Notes: a model not told the origin generated them from the sequence alone. DNA of 64,000 nt from Bin5 sp965221145 (GCA_965221145.1 OZ244877.1:1922001-1986000), one strand, 5' to 3'. Counted from the first letter of the stretch, positions 36,285-45,887 are shown. Program-made: numbers and translations.

Positions 36285-36369
36285 CTGACCAGCACGTGTA
36301 GGCCGGCGCGTTTCGAATCGTATCATTTCTGCCTGGTTATCAATCTGGATCTCTGTATATCGTTTGACA

Positions 36370-36392
36370 GTAACGCTCATTCCGAGCGTTAC
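36370..36392 (+). promoter_or_regulatory. Perfect palindrome ahead of the PhyH gene trio
   Basis: GTAACGCTC and GAGCGTTAC (9-bp arms, 5-bp centre) lie immediately before the AAAGGAG ribosome binding site of the first PhyH gene. The size and symmetry fit a LacI-type or similar operator. Alternatively the transcript folds into a hairpin that affects translation. A TTGACA overlaps its left edge (36365-36370). No regulator gene is adjacent. Confidence 0.55.
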
Positions 36393-36410
36393 GTAAAGGA
36401 GAAACCGGCT

Positions 36411-37613
36411 ATGAAAGTGAATCCTCAACAGTTGATGGACGACGGCTACATCATATTGCGAGAGGTCATCCCTCGGGAGTTGCTGGATGAACTGCGTGCC
36501 AGCTATGACGCCCTCGTCGAACGTCAGGGAGGGCAAGCGTGGTTAGCGGGCGGGCGGCAGCCGCGGCTGACGACCAACCATGTCGTTGACGCCGCCACCG
36601 CCAATGCGGTCGAATTCTGGTTGCACGAAAACACGTTGGGTGTGAGCAGACAGTTGATGCGCGGGCCGGAAGCGGCCGTCACCGAGATGTGGGTGATGTG
36701 CAGTCCGATTCGTGACCACGGGCCGGCTGAGTGGCACCGCGATTTCGATGCGGCCAACATGGCGCCCCTGCAAGGTCTGCAGATGGACCTGCTTGAGAAC
36801 GGCCCCGCCTATGTGCAATGGAACATCCCGCTCTATGACGACAATGTGCTGTGGGTGGTGCCTGGGAGCTTCCGTCGGCCCAACACCGAGGCAGAAAACC
36901 GCCAGTTGCGGGAGAACCCGCGCCAGCCGCTGCCGGGTGGCATTCCGGTCGAACTCAACGCCGGTGATGGCGTCGTCTATATCAATCTGAACCACCACTG
37001 GGGCAGCAACTACGGCGCCACGCTGCGGCGGACGATTCACGGTGGCTACCGCTCTGTCGGTGGCCCGCTCTATCCTTACAATCCGCAAAGCTGCAACTGG
37101 GACCTCGACCGCGACATGGGCTTCAGCCAATCGCTTTCGCCGGCGGCCCGGCAGACGTTCGCAGGCTGGGCCGGGCTGCTGGCGCAAGAACGAAACCTGG
37201 TTGAAGCGACGCTGCGAACAGTTCTGGACCAGGACGCGGCCGCATTTCGCGCCAGGCTGGCCGAGCTGCATCCTGGCGCAAAGGGCCGCATCGTGTGTGT
37301 GATCCTGTTGTCTAAACTGGCCAACAAAATCCGCGCACTGCAACGACCTGATGTGGCCAATCTACCTCTGGACGAGCGCGCACGCGCCATCTCGGTCAAT
37401 GTGCCCATGTGCTGCTTCTACGATGATCTGGCGCGTCGTTTCTCCCTGTCGGAGGCCGACGCGCTGTGGCAACGGTTTGCGGCCTTGGACGCCAAGCTCC
37501 AGGCGGACACGCCGCAGGAGGTTCCCGGCCGGCCAGAGCGACGCTCACACTACTTTACCTACGCGATGCCGGCCAACCTTGACAGCGAAGACTTTATCGC
37601 CAGTTGGGGCTAA
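36411..37613 (+). CDS. Phytanoyl-CoA dioxygenase (PhyH) family protein (3)
   Basis: At 400 residues this is longer than its four relatives here. It starts LMDDGYIILREVIPRELLDELRASY and has the iron ligands in AEWHRDFDAAN. The distal region is DGVVYINLNHHWGSNYGATLRRTIHGGYRS with the histidine and the 2-oxoglutarate arginine. A C-terminal helical extension of about 130 residues (from WAGLLAQERNLVEATL) is not part of the core fold. It probably oxidises an unknown metabolite with Fe(II) and 2-oxoglutarate. AAAGGAG precedes the ATG. First of three consecutive PhyH genes under one putative operator. Confidence 0.86.
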   Translation: MKVNPQQLMDDGYIILREVIPRELLDELRASYDALVERQGGQAWLAGGRQPRLTTNHVVDAATANAVEFWLHENTLGVSRQLMRGPEAAVTEMWVMCSPIRDHGPAEWHRDFDAANMAPLQGLQMDLLENGPAYVQWNIPLYDDNVLWVVPGSFRRPNTEAENRQLRENPRQPLPGGIPVELNAGDGVVYINLNHHWGSNYGATLRRTIHGGYRSVGGPLYPYNPQSCNWDLDRDMGFSQSLSPAARQTFAGWAGLLAQERNLVEATLRTVLDQDAAAFRARLAELHPGAKGRIVCVILLSKLANKIRALQRPDVANLPLDERARAISVNVPMCCFYDDLARRFSLSEADALWQRFAALDAKLQADTPQEVPGRPERRSHYFTYAMPANLDSEDFIASWG

Positions 37614-37638
37614 CAGAAAACGCACAGGAGTCGCCATC

Positions 37639-38439
37639 ATGCCCGGATTCAAACTTACCGAACACCAACTTGACTTCATGGACACATTCGGCTACCTGCA
37701 CTTGCCCGGTCTGCTGAACGATCGGATTGACCGCGTCACGCAAGCGTTTGAGGAACTGATGACCAGCCGCGGCGGCGCAGACCACGACGGCTCAAGCAGA
37801 TTCTGTGTCGTTCCGGGTCTCAACCACAACGCGTACCTCTGTTCGCTGCTGGACGACGACCGCATCGCCGGAATCGCCGCCAGCCTTTTGGGAGACGACT
37901 ACCAATACTGGAACAGCGACTCCAACTACTATACGGGCGACACGCGCTGGCATTCCGATACTGTTTGGCCGCCGCCGATTCGCTTCTACAAATTCGGCAT
38001 CTATCTTGACCCGATGACGCGCGCTAACGGTGCGCTGCGGGTCATTCCTGGCAGCCACCGCGCCGGCGAGCCTTATGCCGAAATCATCCATCGCCAGTTG
38101 ACCGGCGAAGCGCCCTGGGGTGGCATTCATGGCAGTGATGTGCCGGCGCTGGCGCTGGAGACGCAACCCGGTGATCTGGCTATTTTCAACCACGCTACCA
38201 AGCACAGCGCCTGGGGCGGCAGCGACCGACGCCGTATGTTCACCGTGATTTTCACTGACCGGCACACGGGTGCGTCACTTCGCCATTTCCTGGAAGTCAT
38301 TCGCAACCATGGCTACTCGAAGCGCGACGTGTTCGGCGAACCCGGCGGGCCGCTCCTCGGCACGGCCACGCCCAATCGCAGGCGTCACCTGGAGCAGCTA
38401 TGGGAGCATATACCTGATGATGCTTCCGAGCTTGCGTAG
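37639..38439 (+). CDS. Phytanoyl-CoA dioxygenase (PhyH) family protein (4)
   Basis: The 266-residue protein opens LTEHQLDFMDTFGYLHLPGLL. Its iron ligands are in TRWHSDTVWPPP, then GALRVIPGSHRAGEPY, and the distal histidine and arginine lie in FNHATKHSAWGGSDRRRMFTVIF. The ATG at 37639 has a CAGGAG ribosome site and lies 25 bp after the previous gene; the much longer open frame upstream is a shadow of that gene. The substrate is unknown. It is clearly diverged from PhyH (3) and (5), so this is not a recent tandem duplication. Confidence 0.88.
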   Translation: MPGFKLTEHQLDFMDTFGYLHLPGLLNDRIDRVTQAFEELMTSRGGADHDGSSRFCVVPGLNHNAYLCSLLDDDRIAGIAASLLGDDYQYWNSDSNYYTGDTRWHSDTVWPPPIRFYKFGIYLDPMTRANGALRVIPGSHRAGEPYAEIIHRQLTGEAPWGGIHGSDVPALALETQPGDLAIFNHATKHSAWGGSDRRRMFTVIFTDRHTGASLRHFLEVIRNHGYSKRDVFGEPGGPLLGTATPNRRRHLEQLWEHIPDDASELA

Positions 38440-38547
38440 ATTCGTGTCCCGCGCTTGCGCTTCGATGTAGAAACGTAAGGCAGCGTAGCCGCAGTCAAAC
38501 CGATATCAACCTGACGAGCAGTGCGTGAAGCGCATAAGGAGGCCTGT

Positions 38548-39270
38548 ATGGACATCGAGCAGTTGAAGGGGGAGCTGGATGAGTGTGGCTTCGTCATCAT
38601 ACACAACCTGATCTCCACTGCTGAAGCGGAGCGCATGGCAAAACGATTGATGGAGATCATGGGCCGGCAAGCGGATGCGGACAAGTTGGTTCAGAACCAG
38701 CGCGCCGTATGCAATCACGACGACCAGGACATATTCGTGCCTCTCGTTACGAACCCGGTTTATCTTGAGTTGGCGCGTCACCTGCTTGGGCCTGATTTTC
38801 AACTGGCCGAGGTAGGCGGACTCTGGATCAAACCGGGCGCGCCGGCGCCGAGCTTTCATGCCGATGTGCCAGTGGGTTGGTTTCCGCAATCCGGCTTGCC
38901 GGTGCCGGACGCCTGCTTCATCACCAACAGTATCTGGATGCTGACCGATTTCAGCCGCGAGAATGGCGCCACACAGCTAATCCCCTACACCCACCACTCG
39001 CGCCGCGTGCCTCGACCCGGTGTGGACTACAAACAACATCGCGTGTCAGCCGAGGGGCCGGCAGGGTCTGTGGTCATCTTTCATGGCAGTGTCTGGCATC
39101 GCGGCGGGGCCAACGTAACGCAGGATAAACAGCGCGTGGGGTTGTCGATTCCCTTTCACGCCTACTGGATGGACCCGGCGGCCGGAGGATGGCACTTGAT
39201 GAAGCGCAGCGTGCGAGACCGGATGCCGCCGCAGGTCCAGCAGATGAGTAGGCGTGTAGTCGAGGGCTGA
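38548..39270 (+). CDS. Phytanoyl-CoA dioxygenase (PhyH) family protein (5)
   Basis: The 240-residue protein begins MDIEQLKGELDECGFVIIHNLISTAEAERMAKRLME. The iron site is in PSFHADVPVGW, then SRENGATQLIPYTHHSRR, and the distal histidine is in GSVWHRGGANVTQDKQRVGLSIPF. AAGGAGG sits 7 nt before the ATG at 38548. The gap of about 110 bp after PhyH (4) has no visible terminator, so the three genes are probably one transcript. The substrate is unknown; possible partners are GH127 upstream or the exporter downstream. Confidence 0.88.
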   Translation: MDIEQLKGELDECGFVIIHNLISTAEAERMAKRLMEIMGRQADADKLVQNQRAVCNHDDQDIFVPLVTNPVYLELARHLLGPDFQLAEVGGLWIKPGAPAPSFHADVPVGWFPQSGLPVPDACFITNSIWMLTDFSRENGATQLIPYTHHSRRVPRPGVDYKQHRVSAEGPAGSVVIFHGSVWHRGGANVTQDKQRVGLSIPFHAYWMDPAAGGWHLMKRSVRDRMPPQVQQMSRRVVEG

Positions 39271-39422
39271 TGAATGAACGCAAACACATCCGCGTCTTGA
39301 AACGTCCCGACTTTGCCAGCCTGCTGTAGAGGTGCATAGACGCGCCAACAGACATCTGAACGCGTACGCCGCAAGCCTTGAGGCATCAACTGTCATCTTA
39401 ACCTTCTTGGCGAGAGGCCCTG

Positions 39423-41336
39423 ATGTCGATCCCTTCTGCTTCCAAGCCGTTCATGCAGCAGTTCACAGAGGCCAGGCGACTCCTCTGGCTGGTCGTGCAG
39501 TTGGTGTGGCGAGCCAGCCCTCGCTTGCTGGTCGGCATCCTCCTTTTGTTGATGTTGCAAGCGCTTCTGCTGCCGTTGCAACTTGCGCTGTCGCGGGTAG
39601 TGATTGACCGCGCGGCGTTCGAGTTGGGCTTGCTCACCGACTTGGATTCCATCGCGACCCAGCTTCCTCTGCTGGCTTGGATTGGACTGGCTGCGGCAGC
39701 TTTGGCCTTGGGGCAACTCATCCAGCCTTTCTCTACAACCTTTCAGAGCTTGGCCGGCGATCGGCTCACCGGCTACGTCGCAGAACAACTGATCCGTGCA
39801 GCCAACCGCTGGCAAGGTCTGGCCCGCTTCGAGGACCCTGGCTTTGCTGATGACCTGCAGCGAGCCCGCAAACGCGCCGCGCGCGGCGCTTTGGACCTGA
39901 TGGTGTTCGGTGGGCGGGCGGCTGTAGAGCTTTTCACTGCCACCAGTTTAGCACTGGTGTTGCTTGGGTTGCATCCCCTCATCCCCTTGCTGCTCATCAT
40001 GGCCACATTGCCGCAGATGAAGCGGCAATGGGAATACGGTCGCCGTACCGACAGTCATCTCTATGTCCAAACTGCGGAGACGCGCCGGCTTGAGTATACC
40101 CGCGAGGTGCTGCTCACGCCGGAGACGGCCAAGGATGTGCATCTGTACGGGTTGGGGTCGTTCTTCCGCCGGTATTACGATACCATCTTCGCCGGCGCGA
40201 TAGAATCACTTAACCAGTTGCGCCGGCCTCTGGCCGTCAACGTAGCCCTGGCCAGCATGCTGGCCACCGTTGCCTCGAGTGCGGTCTACATCTACGTAGT
40301 GTGGCTGGTCGCGCTGGGCGCGCGCACTGTCGGCGATCTGGCTCTCTATGGCGTCGCAGCCACCCTTCTGCAAATGAACTTGCTGGGCTTGGGCGGTGCG
40401 ATAGGATTCTTGCCACAGGTGCTTGGCTTTCTGCCCAGTCTGTTTCGGGTGCTGGAAGCGCCCCCGGATTTGCCGAACCGCGGTGTGCCTTTCGACGGGC
40501 GCCGCGCGCCGCCTGTCGAACCGCTACCCGCGACACTCAGATCTGCGCTCCACGCCATGCGCCAGGGCATCGTCTTTGAGCAGGTGTCCTTCACCTATCC
40601 GGGCCGTACAGACCGCGTGCTGCGCGATGTCTCGTTTGCTATGAAGCCGGACGAGTGTGTGGCGTTGGTAGGCCACAACGGCGCCGGCAAGACCACGATC
40701 GTCAAACTGCTCCTGCGGCTGTACGACCCGATGTCTGGCCGCATTCTGTTGGACGGCGTGGACTTGCGAGAATGCGATCTGGATGCGCTGCGCCGGCAGA
40801 TGGGCGTGATCTTCCAGGACTTCGTGCGCTATGAACTGACCGCCGGCGAAAATATTGGCCTGGGACAGGTCGATTTCCTGCATGACGCCACGCGTCTGCT
40901 TGACGCCGCAGAGTCCGCCGGCGCAGCTGAACTGATTCGCCAACTCCCGGATGGGTTGGACACGCTCCTGGGTCGCGCGTTCGGCGGGCGTGAACTTTCG
41001 GGCGGGGAGTGGCAGAAGCTGGCTTTGGCGCGGGCTTGCGTGCGCGACTGCCAGCTTCTGGTGCTGGATGAACCGACAGCGTCACTGGACGTACAGACAG
41101 AGCACGAGATTTACACTCGCTTCCACGATCTCACCCGCGATAAGATAACACTCCTGATCAGTCACCGCTTCTCCACCGTGCGCATGGCCGATCGCATCCT
41201 TTACCTGGCAGACGGACGCATCCAGGAGACAGGCAGCCATGCGGAACTGATGGCCGGCAATGGCGAGTATGCCCGGCTGTACCGCCTCCAGGCCGCCCAG
41301 TATTTGGGCCAGGATGCTGCGGGAGAAGGGCAGTGA
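39423..41336 (+). CDS. ABC exporter half-transporter (TMD-NBD), first subunit
   Basis: The 637-residue protein has an N-terminal six-helix exporter membrane domain followed by a nucleotide-binding domain: Walker A VGHNGAGKTT, Q-loop VIFQDF, signature LSGGEWQKLALARA, Walker B LLVLDEPTAS and H-loop LLISHRFSTV. The next gene overlaps it by 4 bp and is related, so the two probably form a heterodimeric exporter in the inner membrane. The substrate could be a lipid, drug or peptide. No peptidase C39 domain is present, so it does not trim leader peptides. The neighbouring methyltransferase suggests, without proof, a link to a modified natural product. Confidence 0.9.
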   Translation: MSIPSASKPFMQQFTEARRLLWLVVQLVWRASPRLLVGILLLLMLQALLLPLQLALSRVVIDRAAFELGLLTDLDSIATQLPLLAWIGLAAAALALGQLIQPFSTTFQSLAGDRLTGYVAEQLIRAANRWQGLARFEDPGFADDLQRARKRAARGALDLMVFGGRAAVELFTATSLALVLLGLHPLIPLLLIMATLPQMKRQWEYGRRTDSHLYVQTAETRRLEYTREVLLTPETAKDVHLYGLGSFFRRYYDTIFAGAIESLNQLRRPLAVNVALASMLATVASSAVYIYVVWLVALGARTVGDLALYGVAATLLQMNLLGLGGAIGFLPQVLGFLPSLFRVLEAPPDLPNRGVPFDGRRAPPVEPLPATLRSALHAMRQGIVFEQVSFTYPGRTDRVLRDVSFAMKPDECVALVGHNGAGKTTIVKLLLRLYDPMSGRILLDGVDLRECDLDALRRQMGVIFQDFVRYELTAGENIGLGQVDFLHDATRLLDAAESAGAAELIRQLPDGLDTLLGRAFGGRELSGGEWQKLALARACVRDCQLLVLDEPTASLDVQTEHEIYTRFHDLTRDKITLLISHRFSTVRMADRILYLADGRIQETGSHAELMAGNGEYARLYRLQAAQYLGQDAAGEGQ

Positions 41337-43270
41337 ATCCTCTCATAAGGGTAGGCTGGGCTGCGCGAAAGTTGTGGAAACGCGCCGGCAGCGCTGCGCG
41401 CGGTCTACCAGACAGCTTGCGCCTATGGGGGCGCGGTCTGGCCCTGGTAATGAAGGCTGCGCCGCGCATTTTCGCCATTTATTTGGCGCTCCTGTTCGTC
41501 CTTAGTCTTCTGCCTATCGCGCAGGTTTGGCTGTCGAAACTGGTGGTCGACGCTCTAGCCGTCGCGATGGGCGGCGCGCCTGGGGCCACCTCTGCCGCGA
41601 TCGGCAACGAGCAGTCTGCCGCCATCGCGCTCGCTTCACTGTACGCGCTGACGCTGGTGGCATCTGCCGGTTTGGAACCGATCAAGCAGACGTTGAATAT
41701 CTGGCTGGAGGATCGCGCCGTGGCCGAGGTGGACCGACGCTTGATGCACGCTGGCGCCAGCTTGGCAGACCTTGTTCGGATTGAGCGCCCAGCGTTCCAG
41801 GATCAGTTGAGTCTGATTCAGGATGCCGCCTTCTTTCCCTCACGGCTGTTAGCATTTCTGCAGGATGGTCTGGGCACGGCGCTCACGCTGGGAGGGTTGC
41901 TCCTCCTATTGGCCCGCTTACATCCAGGATTGCCCTTGGTGTTGGCGGCGTTGAGTGTGCCGCATCTCTTCAGCGAGAAGCGTCTGCAAGAAATCAAGTA
42001 CGAAGCGATGTCCCGCCGCTCGCGCGCGGCGCGAGAGATGAATTACTGCGTTCGCGTCACGACTGAGCCGGCCGCAGCCAAGGAAGTTCGTGTCTTCGGT
42101 CTGGGCGATTTTTTCCTGCGCCGCTTTCGGGCGCGCTTCGAGACGGCATTTGCGCAGATGAGTCAAGTCCGCCTGGCGCATCTGCGCATGTCCGCGGCGT
42201 TCACCGCCCTGCATGCGCTGGCGCTGGGAGGGGGATTCTGGTATGTGGCCTCCCAGGCCAGCGCCGGTCAACTCACCTTGGGCGATATCGCGCTCTACCT
42301 GAGCGTTGTGATCCAAACGCAAAGCCGTCTTCTGAATTTGGCGCTCTGGCTTGGTACTCAATATGAGGCCCTTTTGCACCTGCGCGGGCTATTTGCCTTT
42401 CTGGATCAAGCAAAGCCAGCCATTGCGCTCCCGCCGCATAGTCAGGGGCGTCAGGCGCCCACTGAACTGCAGAGGGGAATCGAGATGCGGGGCGTCCATT
42501 TTCGCTACCCTGAGAGTACTTTGCCCGTGCTGGAAGACGTCAATGCCCGGTTGCCTAGTGGCACGGTGACGGCTTTGGTGGGGGCAAACGGCGCCGGCAA
42601 GAGCACGCTCGTCAAGTTGCTGACCCGCATGTACGATCCGGATGGTGGCGAGATCCGGGTCGATGGTGTCCCGCTGGCGGCGTATGAACTGCAATCGCTG
42701 CGGCGCCGGATCGCTGTTGTCTATCAGGACTTCGCCCGCTTTGCCCTGACATTGAGGGAGAATATAGAGCTGGGAGGCCTTGACATCCCAGCCGTTGGGC
42801 ATAGTCGAGGCGTTCAATTGGGGGCAGTCGAGCTGGATGGGGGTGACGGGCAGGTGGAAGAAGCAGCACGTTGGGCGGGCGCCGACGAGGTGGCCGCCAC
42901 ACTGCCGCAAGGGTTTGAGACGCCGCTCACCCGGCGCTTTGAGGGCGGCGTGGACCTATCCGGCGGAGAATGGCAGAAGGTCGCTTTGGCGCGCGCCTTC
43001 GTGCGCGATGCCGCGCTGGTGATTCTTGATGAGCCTACGGCGGCCTTGGACGCTGAGGCAGAGTACCGCTTATTTGAGCGCTTCCGCCAGCTTGTGGCCG
43101 GTAAGACAGCGCTGTTAATCAGCCACCGCTTCTCCACCGTGCGTATGGCGGACCAGATCCTGGTGCTCGAAGGTGGCCGTATCATTGAGGCAGGCGGCCA
43201 TGCTGAACTGATCGCGCTGGGTGGACGCTATGCCACGTTATTCGAGATGCAGGCTGGACGCTATCGGTAG
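41333..43270 (+). CDS. ABC exporter half-transporter (TMD-NBD), second subunit
   Basis: The gene starts with GTG in a GTGA overlap with the stop of the first subunit, a sign of translational coupling and a fixed 1:1 pair. A six-helix membrane domain is followed by an NBD with Walker A VGANGAGKST, signature LSGGEWQKVALARA, Walker B LVILDEPTAALD and LLISHRFSTV. Both NBDs carry complete catalytic glutamates and signatures, so both sites look active. Between Q-loop and signature there is an insertion of about 30 residues (PAVGHSRGVQLGAVELDGGDG). Length 645 residues. Confidence 0.9.
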   Translation: MNPLIRVGWAARKLWKRAGSAARGLPDSLRLWGRGLALVMKAAPRIFAIYLALLFVLSLLPIAQVWLSKLVVDALAVAMGGAPGATSAAIGNEQSAAIALASLYALTLVASAGLEPIKQTLNIWLEDRAVAEVDRRLMHAGASLADLVRIERPAFQDQLSLIQDAAFFPSRLLAFLQDGLGTALTLGGLLLLLARLHPGLPLVLAALSVPHLFSEKRLQEIKYEAMSRRSRAAREMNYCVRVTTEPAAAKEVRVFGLGDFFLRRFRARFETAFAQMSQVRLAHLRMSAAFTALHALALGGGFWYVASQASAGQLTLGDIALYLSVVIQTQSRLLNLALWLGTQYEALLHLRGLFAFLDQAKPAIALPPHSQGRQAPTELQRGIEMRGVHFRYPESTLPVLEDVNARLPSGTVTALVGANGAGKSTLVKLLTRMYDPDGGEIRVDGVPLAAYELQSLRRRIAVVYQDFARFALTLRENIELGGLDIPAVGHSRGVQLGAVELDGGDGQVEEAARWAGADEVAATLPQGFETPLTRRFEGGVDLSGGEWQKVALARAFVRDAALVILDEPTAALDAEAEYRLFERFRQLVAGKTALLISHRFSTVRMADQILVLEGGRIIEAGGHAELIALGGRYATLFEMQAGRYR

Positions 43271-43903
43271 AAGTATAGATGGAGGTGTGTTGGTTCTTGC
43301 GCTTGATTTCTCAACTTGCTGATCATTTCATAGCCGGTGGGGTTTTTGGTGAGAAACCCTATTCTACCAGCTTGACAAGGTGCTCATTAACTCCGAATTC
43401 AGGTTAGTTGGTAGTTCCCGCAAATGTACTGGCACGCAACGCCACATTTCCAGGAATAGGAGAAAGTTGATGTAAGTAAAGCCGTGCATAACCTATAGTT
43501 AGGATTCTGCAAATTCAACTGCTTGCACGATTAGCGCTTCTTCCCGGTCTGACACCCTGTGCTCAATGCAGTTGTCACAAGCCTTGGGCAATTGAAGGCC
43601 AGTTGACGGGGGGTATTCGTGTGTTTCCTTCAATGAAACTTTCGGACACGATCTGTGCGGCAAGGAACTCTGAAAAGTGCTATAGGGAGAGACAGTTTCC
43701 AAGATATTGACGAGGTACTGCCACCTACTCTAGGTTTCGGCAGTTCTATGTCTATGGTTCGGATTATCGGCACCGACTTTCTGCTGATTTCACAAAACCG
43801 CTCGCTTAAAACGGGCTTTGTCGGCTCAATAGCCGCCAGACCGGCGATCTGAACACATGATTTCTGCTCCTGATCACACGTTGCGATTCGCGGAGGTAGA
43901 AAA
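43271..43903. other. 633-bp region between exporter and methyltransferase, no clear gene
   Basis: A weak hairpin (GGGTTT and AAACCC near 43345) may end the exporter transcript. A minus-strand frame (43499-43702, TTG start) carries two cysteines in ACDNCIEHRVSDREEALIV, but I recognise no family. A 43-codon plus frame at 43279 ends in a Ser/Thr/Cys-rich tail (STSLTRCSLTPNSG), without a ribosome site. Either could be a degraded gene or chance. A precursor peptide for a modified natural product would be expected in this position, but I cannot support one. Confidence 0.35.
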
Positions 43904-45091
43904 ATGGTCGTGGAAGTTTCACATCTGATTAACCGCTATGTAACATCATTACAGGAAGAAGGTTGGATCCAGTCAAACAATGTGGAAGCAGCATTTCGCC
44001 AAGTTCCACGTCATCAGTTCATCAAGGAATCCTATAGTGGATCCTATAGGAGACCAGATGTCTTGGAGATCGACCCAGCCAACCCCGAGCATCTGGCGAT
44101 GATCTATTCCAACAGAGCCTTCATGATCCGTTGGGCTCCCGACCCCAGCTCATCCTCGCAACCTGGGTTGATGGCTAACATGCTGGAACTTCTGAAACTG
44201 CAACCTGCAATGCGGGTATTAGAAATCGGCGCCGGTTCCGGCTACAATGCAGCTCTGATGGCTGAACTGGTCTCCAATCCCAAGTTGATCACCACCCTTG
44301 ATATTCAGGAAGATCTGGTAGAGCAAACCCGACAACAGTTGGCAGCGGCTGGTTATGGTGAGATCAATGTCCTTCACCGAGATGGCTTCTACGGTTGTGA
44401 GACCGATGCGCCTTATGACCGTGTTGTGGCCACAGTGGGCTGTTCAGACCTCTCTCCCCACTGGCTCACCCAGCTTGCCGCCGATGGATTCATGCTGATC
44501 CCTCTTTCTCACGGTGGCGTTGGCCATTGTCCTTTGGTGCAGGTAGAGAAAGACAACGAACAGGTGGTAGGACGGATAGTAGGGTATTCAAGTTTCATGC
44601 CGATTCGTGGTGGCGAGTTTCCTCAGGAGCTGTGGTCCGTGTCCTCTGACGATGAGGAGGGCAAATTAGTTGACCTCATCCAAACGGTTGCGCCAGATAG
44701 CGAATATCCTCTTTTTCAAGGCCTCAAAAAGTTTCCAGGTCCTACACTCGTGACTCCTGATGAGTGGGCTGGACGACTCGAATTCCATTATTTTCTCGCC
44801 TTACACTCGCGCCGGACCTTTACCTGTTGGAAAGGCACGGGGCTTGGGGATGAGAAGAGTTTTATACTCCTGGGCGAAAACGAGATCCAGCTCTACGGAG
44901 ATCAGGCGCCTTCGCTCTATGAGGAGCTGGAAAGCATTTACAGGCGCTGGAAACAGCTTGGAAAGCCACGGATGCTCGACTACAACCTGGAGTTTATCCC
45001 TCTATCGGTAGCCAACGAGCAAGAGCAAGATCCCCAGTCAGACATCTGGGTTATCGATCGCAAATTCTTCCGCCAGGTTGTGCGCTTGTGA
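43904..45091 (+). CDS. PCMT-type methyltransferase resembling FxLD-system enzymes
   Basis: The 395-residue protein combines a protein-isoaspartate-methyltransferase-like domain with a C-terminal extension of about 180 residues. VEAAFRQVPRHQFI and SSSSQPGLMANML are typical of the N-terminal region. VLEIGAGSGYNAAL (residues 105-118) binds AdoMet, and DAPYDRVVATVGCSDLSPHWLTQLAADGFMLIPL follows. This length and layout match the methyltransferase associated with FxLD-type lanthipeptides and related RiPPs, rather than the 210-residue repair enzyme. GGAGGT precedes the ATG. It lies between ABC exporter genes and a truncated exporter gene, which supports a secreted modified product, but no LanB/LanM dehydratase or precursor is visible. 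Confidence 0.75.
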   Translation: MVVEVSHLINRYVTSLQEEGWIQSNNVEAAFRQVPRHQFIKESYSGSYRRPDVLEIDPANPEHLAMIYSNRAFMIRWAPDPSSSSQPGLMANMLELLKLQPAMRVLEIGAGSGYNAALMAELVSNPKLITTLDIQEDLVEQTRQQLAAAGYGEINVLHRDGFYGCETDAPYDRVVATVGCSDLSPHWLTQLAADGFMLIPLSHGGVGHCPLVQVEKDNEQVVGRIVGYSSFMPIRGGEFPQELWSVSSDDEEGKLVDLIQTVAPDSEYPLFQGLKKFPGPTLVTPDEWAGRLEFHYFLALHSRRTFTCWKGTGLGDEKSFILLGENEIQLYGDQAPSLYEELESIYRRWKQLGKPRMLDYNLEFIPLSVANEQEQDPQSDIWVIDRKFFRQVVRL

Positions 45092-45119
45092 TGTTGAGCG
45101 CGGATTTGTATTTGTGTCC

Positions 45120-45354
45120 GTAACTACTCAGCCATTACCCAAAGTGCGACTTTCAATGGGCAACCAAGTCATCCAAGTGTAATAAATCGTGTTTGGAATC
45201 TGTCTGAAAAGGTCAGGTTCGGATCAAAACGGCACAAATGGTGCGAATTATGGCGTGTAGATGGAGGATTCACGCTTTCCGGCAGCCATTTTTGGCCTTT
45301 TTGCCGATGACCGTTCTTTTTCAAACAACTTCCCAGACGAGGCTGAGTAGTTAC
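45120..45354. mobile_element. 235-bp non-coding element with IS66-like terminal repeats
   Basis: GTAACTACTCAGCC (45120-45133) and its exact complement GGCTGAGTAGTTAC (45341-45354) bound a 235-bp stretch without a gene. The same terminal sequence ends the IS66 element at 45888-47475. The interior is not related to that element. Flanking octamers do not match, so there is no target duplication. It looks like a miniature or internally deleted element that the neighbouring transposase could mobilise. The right end coincides with the point where the truncated exporter gene begins. Confidence 0.7.
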
Positions 45355-45887
45355 AATTCATGTACAAATTCGCTATGAAGAAGAGGGTTGGGGGGTTGAG
45401 CGCGCGCTAGCTGGTATTGTAAGGAGAATGAACATTTCCGAAGGAGTGCTAACGCAAGGAGAATATGCTAAAGAGTTGCAGTTATTTCAACTGCAATCTC
45501 TCTTTCTTGATCGCTGGCGCAGACTTTTCTTGAATACCTTTGATGAAATGTATGAAGTTCGCAAGAAAGGAACCCGCGTCATTTTGTTGTGGTCAGTCCT
45601 GAGTGGACTGGGAGTGGGGGCGCCGTTCATATATATCGTCTGGGCAACCATAAATGGAATCTACACGCTTGGGGATTTAGCCCTTTACGCTGGGATAGTA
45701 TTTCAAGCCCGCAGAAGTCTTTACGTGTTAATCGGAAACATAGCAGAACTTCACAACGCCGCTTTGGGCGCCATGCCAATTTTTCAACTTCTGAATTTAC
45801 AGGCCTCTATACAACACGTATCAATGCCGGAGACAAACATCGGAATGGACTCATGTATTGCCATCAATGATCTTTCCTTCTCATATC
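45355..45887 (+). pseudogene. Fragment of a second ABC exporter gene, truncated at both ends
   Basis: The frame encodes VQIRYEEEGWGVERALAGIVRRMN, then membrane helices and INDLSFSY, which is where the nucleotide-binding domain of an ABC exporter would start. It lacks the N-terminal helices and the whole ATPase domain. The left break is the 235-bp element and the right break the IS66 insertion. Across 328 bp it is about 97% identical to 63673-64000. Beyond the IS66 element only a few exporter codons (SYPNT) are suggested before unrelated sequence. Confidence 0.88.

Noticed and set aside
43499..43702. 67-codon minus-strand frame between exporter and methyltransferase
   Set aside because: TTG start, no ribosome site and no known family. 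Mentioned only as a possible remnant.
43655..43852. Possible RiPP precursor with FQDIDEVL in a plus-strand frame
   Set aside because: The likeness to an FxLD motif is slight, there is no good ribosome site, and the frame lacks a Ser/Thr/Cys-rich core typical of such peptides.
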